Part shown: positions 56,284-64,000 of the stretch, in pieces
How the letters are laid out: the number at the start of each line of letters is the position of its first letter
Numbering within the stretch: position 1 is the stretch's first letter
DNA from: Benincasa hispida
Lineage: Eukaryota; Streptophyta; Magnoliopsida; Cucurbitales; Cucurbitaceae
DNA: 64,000 nucleotides
Reading direction: 5' to 3'
NCBI RefSeq assembly: GCF_009727055.1
Contig: NC_052359.1
Span: 59,652,936-59,716,935 of the forward strand
Notes under the pieces: generated by a model
Database searches by the model: none
Seen by the model: the letters and a program-made list of their open reading frames with translations, nothing else
What the model was told of the DNA's origin: nothing
Position numbers and translations under genes: made by a program

Positions 56284-57499
56284 ATATCACACATAATTAA
56301 CTTAAATTAATTATATCACATATAATTAACTTAAATTAATTATATCATGTATAATTAATTCCTTCAATTGATTCTAATAATTCAAATTAATCTAAGATTA
56401 ATTCTCAATAATCCACGTTGAACTACAGAGGGGACCTTATGAACTTATAGATTGAAGCTACAATGGTACTTGAATAATTGATTAAATTCCTTTAATTAAG
56501 TTATTCAACATCCATTAAAGGTCGCTCACTCTATTAAAAACTGACAATTGCACTCTTCGCACTACTGAATAATTGATTGGTTGTAGTGCGATGATCTATT
56601 AAAAATAGACACAGAAATCTATTAAAAATAACCAATCAACAGTGCGATGATCCTTCACAAATTGCTCGTAAATACAACTGGATCAAAATTACCGTTTTAC
56701 CCCTATAGTTACATCCAATTCCTTAAGTACCACTTATCCCTTTAATAAACAATAAGTCATAGTCCAACTATGACCAAACCCCTCCCGGGCCAAGAGAGGG
56801 TGTGGCATCACATTGTACAAGCCCCAGAATCAGTCATTGAGGGAGCAATTTATCTACTTACCCTGACATTAAGGAATGAGTGAATTCTGTCTTGTTTAGC
56901 TGTGTTCCCAGCTCCCCAATCAAACGAATCCCTAAAATGGTAGGCTTATTGAGTCGAAGATCTGGCCACTCTCACCCATACAAATCAAAGGACTGCCTTC
57001 ATAGGCGAGAATTCACAAACCACTTAGGATTCAGGTCATGTCACCTATGATCATCCTAGTGAGATATAAGTATCTATTATTGACAGTGTTATATAATGAG
57101 ACTAGTCACGTGGTTCGGTCTTATAAAAACTTTTTCATATAGAATACCCACACTCACATGTCTCTACATGAACTATCAGGATCAGATCATTTGTAGCACT
57201 TTACAACAATTGTAACATCTACAAAACAGGTCGTATTCGTAGTGTCACTAGGATAAGGTACCCAACCTTATCCATTTACTATAGACCATTTAGGTTATCA
57301 CTTAATCTTGATCCACATATATGTCTCTACATACATGTTTAAACCACAAAAGATAACCTTCGATGTTAGTTTATTGGTTTGGGGTTAATGTTACTAAATG
57401 TCGAATAAAACATCTCATGTTGTATTAAATAAATAAAAAGTTTGTACATTACAAATAAAAACTACTGGACCCATGAGATTTAGGGCATCAACCCCAACA
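56284..57499 (-). mobile_element. 5' LTR of copia B, inner end deleted
   Basis: AT-rich LTR in minus orientation ending ATCAACCCCAACA at 57499. The inner part with the primer site and the gag leader is missing. The segment 56560-56640 holds two nearby 'acacagaaat' and 'gtgcgatgat' repeats, a small local duplication. The flank 57500-57504 'gatca' would be a target-site copy. Confidence 0.8.
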
Positions 57500-58609
57500 G
57501 ATCAATGAAAACTTAGAGAGCACGATGTAATTACAAGGGTAAAACGATAATTTTGACCCAATTGTAATTACGAACTACCTGTGAAGGGTCAACTTACTAA
57601 TCATGGTTAAATCAAGTAGATAGAAATATATCTACTGTGAGGAAAGTGTAGCCACTGGGCTTTATTGGAGTGTCTCGGCAGTTAGCAAATGTTTATTAAT
57701 TGGGTTAATGAGTTTAGTCGGTTAATCTCAGATCGTTGGAGCTCGTGATCTATAGGTTCATTAGGTCCCCCAGCTAGCTCATATCAGACTAAATCTTGGA
57801 ACAGTATAATGATAGAATTTGAAATGTTCAAATTCGGTTTAGGAAATTATTAATTATATACGAAATAACTAAACGTTTAATTATGAAATTAAACAAATTG
57901 GAGAATTGTGAATATTTAAATATGATTTAAATATAAAATACATTAATAGGGGTTCATGTTTGGAATTGATGTTTTATTAATTTAATATTTTGATATTAAA
58001 TTAAGTTTAATTAATTATTCATAATTATTTTGAATTAATTTTAATTTTAATTTTTGAAATTCAAATATAAAATTAATTTTCATTTTAAAATGTGAATTTT
58101 TTGAAAATTCTAATTAAAATGAAAATTAAGTAAGTGGATTTTTCCTACTTCTATCACTAAATAAAACACCTCATCCTTCCACTTATGCATGCATGTATTT
58201 GGTATCAATCTTATATACAATTGGATTGCATGATGTTATTCTATAAAAATAGAAGATTAATCAGCTAAAAAAACTTCATGCGAGATTGAATTTTAAGAAA
58301 GAATTGTTTTTTCTATTTTTCTACTGAAATCTCTCCGATTTTTCAAATTCCCCTCAAAATCTCTTCTCAATTTGGGTCTCACAATCTTCTCCAGGGCTAG
58401 AGAATAGAGGAAAGACTATAGTAGTGGTCTACGAACTGTTCGTGATCAGAATCGAGCTAAGGATTGCTAGATTTTTGAGTTCTTCAAAGGTTGTGTTCAC
58501 TAAACCCTAATTGCTAAATTATGAACATGCATGCTTTAATCTTAAAATTAATGGAATTAGGGTGCTTAGGATCCTAATTATTTTCGCATATTAATTGTTA
58601 ACACTAACA
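57500..58609 (+). mobile_element. 5' LTR of copia G, truncated
   Basis: Begins mid-LTR at 'gatcaatg', passes the usual 'gtcggttaatctcag/gttggagct' landmarks and ends ACTAACA before spacer AT and primer site. AT-rich, without CGATCG arrays, and distinct from the LTR at 60742. Confidence 0.78.
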
Positions 58610-58611
58610 AT

Positions 58612-58625
58612 TGGTATTAGAGCAT
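58612..58625 (+). promoter_or_regulatory. Initiator-Met tRNA primer binding site, copia G
   Basis: TGGTATTAGAGCAT, one mismatch in the first 12 bases to the family consensus, at conserved spacing. Confidence 0.85.
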
Positions 58626-60038
58626 GATTTAAGTACTCAATTTACGTTAATTTTAACTTGATGGGTGTTTTTCATGAGATGAATGCAATGGTTGCTGAAA
58701 TGGATATATCACAGCTTTGGCATTTAGATTTACCTTCATTTATGTTTCAATTGTTGTAATTGGCTCCTTATTTAGTGGCCTTAATGTGTGAAAAATGGTT
58801 TGTAAATTTGCTAAAGTCATTAAAGTTGAAATTAGGCTGAATTGGAAAAGCTTTGGAGCATGCGTAGTAGGAAAATGAAAGTGGTTTTTGCTTCTGTCAA
58901 GAGGCGCCTTGGCACTCTTCAACAGCGTCGCGACACTTTTCTTCATTTTTTTTCTAGAATTGCGAGGGTGTCGCGACGCTATTCTTTATCCAATTCAGAA
59001 GCGCGCGTACACAAGGATCTGGTCCAACTGAACTAGTTCCACCATTTCCAGTTCCGTTCAACCGGTTTTAAGCCCTAGCAGTCTAATTCAACCCATTTCT
59101 GCCTTGAAGTCCAATTCATGCATTATTTAGTTGGTTTGTGCTGGTTCAAAAGGCTCGGGGGCGGTTCGAGCAGTTTGTGGATTATTATTGTAATAATTTA
59201 AGTGTTTGCTTGATTAGGATGCCAAAACTAGTCCATTTCGGTGTGTGTTTAATTAATTATGCATTGTGAATGTATGTCTTAATTAAATAAATTTTGTATG
59301 GCATCAAGTATGTCATGTAGATTAGGAAAGTATGTTGCATGCATTGGAAGTATGTTATAAATGTTATGGTGTATAGTATGCATATTTAGGGTTTCATGAG
59401 ATTTAGTATAAAGTGTTATATTAATTTATAGAATGCTGATGTATGTTATAGATTTATTTAAGTTATAATTGTTATAAAATAAATTATACATTTAAAATCT
59501 ATAACAAAGATAAATGCATGTTCACCTAGTGTTGATAAATAACAACTTGTTTTAAATAGTTAAAATAGGTCGTTATCTTGTAAAACTTTGGTTACAAACT
59601 TACCCGGGCTAATCCTGTCTAATGCTAGAGGTATTTAAGTTAATGGTTTAAGGAACACCTTCTACCTGTGGATTTAGCTGGTTCTTGAGTATTGTTAACT
59701 TGATTTTATGAGCATGCATGAGCGATATGAGGTAATAAATGGTTTATCACTTAGACACCATAGGTTAAATCTAGTATAAAAGTTATACCTAAATAAACAC
59801 CTAGACTTAGGTTGTTTTAATTAGCCGGAGTATACCTAAGTAAAAGTATACCCAATTGTTTAGAACACTTCAGTGGGAGATTAATAATATATATGATATA
59901 TTATTTTTATCTCTCACGTCCCTAATAGTTCACACCATGAGATTCATGCTCGACTTCGTGTCTCTTTTACCGTGACTACTCCATTTGAAAAGTGTTTGCA
60001 TGGGTCAACAACAAGGTGAATAGGGGAAGTAGTTCATA
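58626..60038 (+). other. Untranslated leader of copia G
   Basis: Noncoding. Contains a 'gtcgcgacgctat' word (58970) shared with F's leader, a GGTTC-rich patch (59050-59180), an AT-rich repeat (59260-59560), and the first copy of a leader duplication (59934-60000). The frames 58740-58946 and 58842-59036 show no domain. Confidence 0.68.
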
Positions 60039-60551
60039 GTAAGTGGGAGAAGGAAATGTGTCAACATATATCTTGCGGTGTCCTTCATTAGGTTGCACCG
60101 TGAGATTCCTATATTCCGCTTGCATGTCGTTTTAACACGACCACCCATTTGGAGGGTTGTGACTTTGAGATTGGAACATCGAAAACTCCATAAATGGATA
60201 AGGTTTCTTAGTTCCGTCTTCAGCATTGTCTGCCCTTTAATAGCTTGTTGACACCGTTTTCCAAGATATGAAAATGGAGAGTTACACTTACAAGAATTAC
60301 TAAATATTAATAAATTCTTGACCAAAAAGTGATAACTAAATGCTATAGAAATAAGAGTTATTCTAGTATTAGTATTCAGTCAAGAGTGTATTGGTTCAGT
60401 GAAGGAGTAATTGACTGTCTTCCGGTAGTGGTTATTCTGACTCACTAAAGTATCATTACAATTAATAATGAGATATGGGTACATTATTACTTTTGCTAAA
60501 TTTGATTGGATTTAGTAGCTTTTCACTAATAGAATTTGTTTATATCTTCAG
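60039..60551 (+). other. Predicted leader intron of copia G
   Basis: Donor ATA|GTAAGT at 60039 within 'ttcatagtaagtgggag', acceptor TTTATATCTTCAG ending at 60551, 513 nt. The second copy of the leader duplication (60097-60162) lies inside. The frame 60005-60325 on the minus strand is not a gene. Confidence 0.5.
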
Positions 60552-60555
60552 CAGG

Positions 60556-60741
60556 TCAAACTCTATTATATAACTACTTGCTTTCAATAAATTTAACGGT
60601 GATAACTACTCAACATGGAAATCAAATATAAACACAATACTAGTGATCGATGATCTAGAGTTCGTTTTAACAGAGGAATGTGCTCCGACTCCTAGCTCGT
60701 CAACAAACCGAAATGTTTGGGATGCTTATGACAAATGGGTT
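60556..60741 (+). pseudogene. Copia G gag N-terminal fragment
   Basis: Directly after the predicted acceptor the plus strand reads SNSII, a stop, LLAFNKFNGDNYSTWKSNIN, then TILVIDDLEFVLTEECAPTP and NRNVWDAYDKWV. This matches the start of gag in D and E (LSADKLTGDNFSTWKHM, FALTEVCPPIP, EAYERWT). It was too short to appear as a long frame. No initiating Met is visible in frame. The gene ends where the LTR at 60742 begins. Confidence 0.8.
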
Positions 60742-62153
60742 AGTCTTCTGATTGGGGAGTTGGGATCACAGCTACACAAGACAGAATTCACTATTTCCCT
60801 AATATCAGAGTAAGTAGATAAATTGTTCCCTTAAGGGCTGATTCTGAGACTTGAACAATGTGACGCTACACTCTCTCTTGGTCCGAGAGAGGTTTGGTCA
60901 TAGTTGGACTATGATTTATTGTTCATTAGAGGAATCGGTGGTACTTAAGGAGTTAGATTTAACTATAGAGGCAAAACGGTAATTTTGGCCCAGATGTACT
61001 TATGAACAATTTGTGAAGGATCAATGCATTGTTGAATAGTTATATCTAATGGACACAAAAATACATCTGTAGTGCAAAGAGTGCAACTGTCGGTATTTAG
61101 TGGAGCGATCGAAAATTAATAGATGTCGAATAATTTAATTAAAGAATTTTAAATAATTATTCAAATACCATTGGAGCTTCAATCTACAGGTCCATAAAGT
61201 CCCCTTTATAGCTCAACAGAGATTATGAGAATTAATTTTGAATTAATTTGAATTGTTCAAATTAATTGAGAGAATTAATTATATGTTATATAATTAATTT
61301 AACTTAATTATATATGATATAATAATATAATGTATTTGATACATTATAATATAAAGTTTATTTTGAAAGAAATTAAATATTTGAATTTGATTCAAATACT
61401 AATTATATGGATGAAATTCATATAATTAATTTAGTATAAATGTGATTTATATTAAATGTCATGCATTAATAAGAGAGAAACAAACTATATGTTATATTGT
61501 ATTTGATACAATATAAAAACTATAAGTTATATATTATATTTGATATAACATATTGTTTAATATATATTATATGATAAGGAGTTATCATATAAATATATAT
61601 ATTAGATAATTTATTAAAAATAATATTTTAAATTATTTTGAATTTTATATATTAATTTTTTAAATTAATATGAGAGGGAATTGTAACTCCCTCCTCCTCT
61701 TTTCGCTCTTAATCATGTGGGAATGTGGTCAGTTAATGTGTGGTAATCTTTATCTTCTTGACTAAAGATTTACAGGTTCTCTAGGGTGTGAGTTTTTCCT
61801 AGAATACATTCTCCTAAGATTTTTCCTCTCTCTAAAAAAATCTATTCCCTCTCTCCCAAAACTCATAGCCCACATACTCTTGAGAATTCTCTACCCAAAA
61901 GAGAATACAGAGGAAACATTTGTGGTGGCGTCCTCACTGACGGCTTTTTGGTGTGTGTTTGATCGTGATCGGAAAAGAGGATTCGTGAAGAAGTTTTTGT
62001 CTTCAAGGGTATAACCTTTTCTCTTTTTCCTCTTTTAATCATGTTGTAATTATTTTGTTGAATTGCATAATTTTTGTTGTATAAGTTTTAATTCTGTGAA
62101 AAAATGAAATTGGGACGATCCCCGATTCCGCTATGGACCTTTGGATTCCTTCA
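60742..62153 (+). mobile_element. Copia LTR, 5'-truncated, AT-rich group
   Basis: Begins mid-LTR at 'cttctgattggggag' and ends CCTTCA at 62153. The closest relative by eye is the LTR at 2013-3910: they share 'tgtatttgatacattat' and 'ttgattcaaata' blocks in the same order. What follows is DUF1985-like coding sequence rather than a primer site, so this would be a 3' LTR or a damaged solo LTR. Confidence 0.75.
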
Positions 62154-62154
62154 A

Positions 62155-62368
62155 TAACAACTGGATTCGTATCTATTACCTCCCTCAACAAAAAATGACG
62201 AAAAAGTTACCTATTAAATACAAGATCTATGTCTAACAATGGACCAAAGACTGCTTTCCTATACATTCTCATCTGCTCTTCTGTCAACTTATTCTTAATA
62301 ACCGATGCAATTTTGTGGATTTGGCAACAAACTGTAGCAGGAAAATATCTCTCAGAAGGGATGGTCAT
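62155..62368 (-). pseudogene. DUF1985-like gene fragment
   Basis: The minus strand from Met at 62368 reads MTIPSERYFPATVCCQIHKI, ASVIKNKLTEEQMRMYRKAV and FGPLLDIDLVFNR, a stop at 62207, then FRHFLLREVIDT in the same frame. The KLTEEQ...F-G-hLD and hhLREV pattern is that of plant DUF1985 proteins, which are often found next to Ulp1-like protease domains in transposon-associated genes. Only the beginning is present; the LTR at 62153 cuts it. The plus-strand frame 62229-62411 is its shadow. Function unknown. Confidence 0.65.
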
Positions 62369-62408
62369 CTTAGCAATCTATAACAAATGTATACATTACC
62401 ACAATAAG

Positions 62409-62552
62409 TAAACGATCGCATAACAAAAACTAAACCATCGCATAATAAATAACTAAACGATTGCGTAACAAAACCAAACAAATCACATAAAAAAAAAACT
62501 AAACAATCACATAACAAAGAATTAAACGATCGTGTAACAGAAAACTAAACAA
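62409..62552. repeat. About 23-bp minisatellite, six to seven units
   Basis: Units start 'taaacgatcgcataacaaaa' at 62409, 62431, 62454, 62475, 62500, 62523 and 62546 (partial), so the period is 21-25 bp. The core equals the motif repeated in the copia LTR and leader arrays, here in regular tandem form. Confidence 0.88.
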
Positions 62553-63104
62553 CACTACAAGAAAAACTACATTTCTTGATGTTTGCAATTTTAAATACTT
62601 GACATTTTTATGAAAAAAAAAAGTCAAGAAATAGGTGATTTTAAAGAAAAAAGCGTCAATAATTAATTTTAAAAAGCGGGAGTTGTGCATTTTAGTACTT
62701 GACGTTTTAAAAATGTTAAGTTCAATTAATGGATTCTTGACGTTTTAAAAACGTTCAAAATTGTAGAATATACAGGGTAGTGTTACAACTCTACGTATTT
62801 TGACGGAAAAATGAAAAATGCACGCGCATCATGCATTCAGTGTTGCAACGCTCTCAATAACGTTGCAAAACTACGGGTTTTGGCAGAAAGATTGTGCTCC
62901 TCTTAAACAGCGTTACAACGCTCTTTTAATAGCATCTTGACGCTATCAGACAGATTTAAAAGAAATTACAGCAATCCATTTTCAATCTATCCTTTGCAAC
63001 ACTTTTAGTTGATTTTTTGCACATACACTCGAAATCTTCTTGGTTTTTCACTTCTCTTTGATGCATCTTTTTTATTCCATCAATCTTGAAGAGATTCTTC
63101 ATTG

Positions 63105-63625
63105 AGGTAAGTAGATTTGAGGCATGAACTTTCAAAGTTAGGGTTTAATCTTAGATTGGGTTTAAATTTTGATTTTCTTGGTTTGATTAGGCTTAATTTT
63201 GATTTCTTGTTTAAATTAGGCTTAATTTTGTTTAGATTAGGTTTAATTCTTGATTTTCTTAATTTGAGGCATGAAGTTTCAAAGTTAGGGCTTGATTTTC
63301 TTGGTTTGAGGCATGAACTTTCAAAGTTAGGGTTTGATTTTTTTGGTTTGAGGCTTGAATTTTCAAAGTTAGGGTTTAATCTCTCATGTATATTCTTGAA
63401 TCTCATAATAAACTCTTGTTTCATATTATTTTTTAATGAGATTGAATTTTAGAGAACTTGCCAAAGTTGGGATTGCCACTTTGCCAAAGTTAGGGCTTTA
63501 ATTTTAGAGAACTTGCCACTTTTCTTTAATTAAATGCTTGCCAAAGTTAGTTATGTCAATGTGCCTAATTTGTTAGCGTTTTATGAACTAAGTAATGCTT
63601 TGCCAAACTTGGGTTCAATTTTTAG
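63105..63625. repeat. 'ttgaggcatgaactttcaaagttaggg' minisatellite
   Basis: At least four units of 'ttgaggc(a/t)tgaa(c/g)tttcaaagttaggg' joined by 'tttgattttcttgg' linkers (63105-63385). Shorter 'tgccaaagttagg' copies run to about 63550. The period is roughly 46 bp in the best part. Both strands stay open (63117-63452 plus; 63424-63080 minus) simply because the unit lacks stops; neither looks like a known protein. Confidence 0.8.
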
Positions 63626-64000
63626 TTATAGGAATTAATATATGTTTAGCACATTAGAGCACGTGCACACCTTAGGTTCAATTTTCTGAGGTTCGATTAC
63701 ACCTTAGGTTCAATTTTTTTTAGATGTGTTTGTCTTTGTTCTCTAATTTGTCTTGAGGTTCTCTGATTTGTCTTACTTTCTTGAGGTTGGAATGTTGTAG
63801 AGCTAGAAATAACAAGTTATATGTATTGGGAACTTGTTTGTTTTCCACAACTTGTTTTTTGAAGTTGATCATTGTTTATCATCATTTCTTATTAGATTTA
63901 CAATCATGGATGCACAAAAGTAGGTTATCCAAAGATTATGAATTGGGTGTGGAAAACTTCATAAAATTTGAATTTTCTAATACAAATAGCTCCTATATTC
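63626..64000. other. Unassigned AT-rich DNA within the CACTA element
   Basis: No open frame, repeat or motif that I can name, apart from repeated 'caccttaggttcaattttt' near 63670-63720. Confidence 0.4.

Larger units (their letters stand above)
31142..57499 (-). mobile_element. Copia element B, split by copia A
   Basis: Reconstructed minus-strand element: 3' LTR in two parts (31142-32580 and 52871-53048), internal region 53049-56283, and truncated 5' LTR 56284-57499. 3' LTR and 5' LTR share the same terminal 170 bp with scattered differences. Gag, primer site and the inner part of the 5' LTR are deleted. Copia A occupies 32581-52870 inside the 3' LTR. Confidence 0.75.
57500..60741 (+). mobile_element. 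Copia element G, 5' part only
   Basis: Plus-strand copia: truncated 5' LTR (57500-58609), primer site, leader, predicted intron and the first 60 or so codons of gag. It breaks at 60741 into an unrelated LTR position. The LTR start is lost where copia B adjoins. Confidence 0.78.
62553..64000 (+). mobile_element. CACTA (En/Spm-type) transposon, left end
   Basis: CACTACAAGAAAAACTAC at 62553 is a typical CACTA terminal inverted repeat. Subterminal repeats with the core 'cttgacgttttaaaaa' or its complement follow at about 62615-62755. The right terminus is outside the window. 62820-62950 contains 'gcgttacaacgctc' type repeats. No transposase domain is visible within the 1.4 kb available. Confidence 0.72.

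Noticed and set aside
62229..62411. 60-codon plus-strand frame
   Set aside because: Antisense shadow of the DUF1985-like minus-strand fragment.

Overview
This window looks like intergenic plant nuclear DNA made almost entirely of decayed, nested transposable elements. No intact host protein-coding gene, tRNA, rRNA or CRISPR was seen. The evidence for a plant is Ty1/copia elements primed by initiator-Met tRNA, a Ty3/gypsy element of the plant Athila/Tat type primed by tRNA-Asp, a MULE transposase pseudogene, a DUF1985-like fragment and a CACTA terminus. The 'tctatcactgatagac' repeats around the MULE are reminiscent of cucurbit genomes; that is an inference from memory, not a database result.

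Layout, left to right. 1-2012: decayed minus-strand Ty3/gypsy piece (gag start, tRNA-Asp primer site, partial LTR). 2013-5500: 5' LTR, primer site and leader of plus-strand copia F, cut by copia E. 5501-18586: minus-strand copia E, which holds a foreign solo copia LTR (7714-10131, with a 735-bp N gap) and a solo gypsy LTR in plus orientation (12830-14473, 5-bp target duplication ATCTC). 18587-25944: minus-strand copia D, lacking its 3' third and fused to the broken 5' LTR of E. 25945-28284: microsatellite, satellite-like 'gatagac' arrays and a MULE transposase pseudogene with an intron, cut by an LTR. 28285-32580: LTR fragments in both orientations, ending in part of the 3' LTR of copia B. 32581-52870: plus-strand copia A inserted inside that LTR, and itself split by a 9.5-kb minus-strand Athila/Tat-type gypsy element (38609-48135, target duplication ATGGG). 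52871-57499: remainder of copia B (minus). 57500-60741: 5' part of plus-strand copia G. 60742-62153: truncated plus LTR. 62155-64000: DUF1985 fragment, 23-bp minisatellite, then the start of a CACTA transposon.

The copia elements share one plan: a long LTR (about 1.7-2.2 kb), spacer AT, primer site TGGTATCAGAGC, a leader of about 2 kb, gag (zinc knuckle), protease, integrase, RT, RNase H, and a GGGAGAT polypurine tract before TGTTGGGG. They fall in two LTR groups: one carries arrays of AAACGATCG motifs (E, D, A, the 7714 solo LTR and the 29101 LTR) and one is AT-rich without them (F, B, G and the 60742 LTR). All coding regions carry stops or frameshifts.

The most interesting biological signal is in the leaders. 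In four elements a conserved ATA|GTAAGT donor and a pyrimidine-rich CAG/TAG acceptor just before gag predict a leader intron of about 0.5 kb. A direct duplication in each leader places one copy on each side of the donor. The clearest technical signal is three 38-bp Nextera mate-pair junction adapters left in the assembly, plus two false-looking duplications at N gaps. I found no evidence for a new functional gene system.
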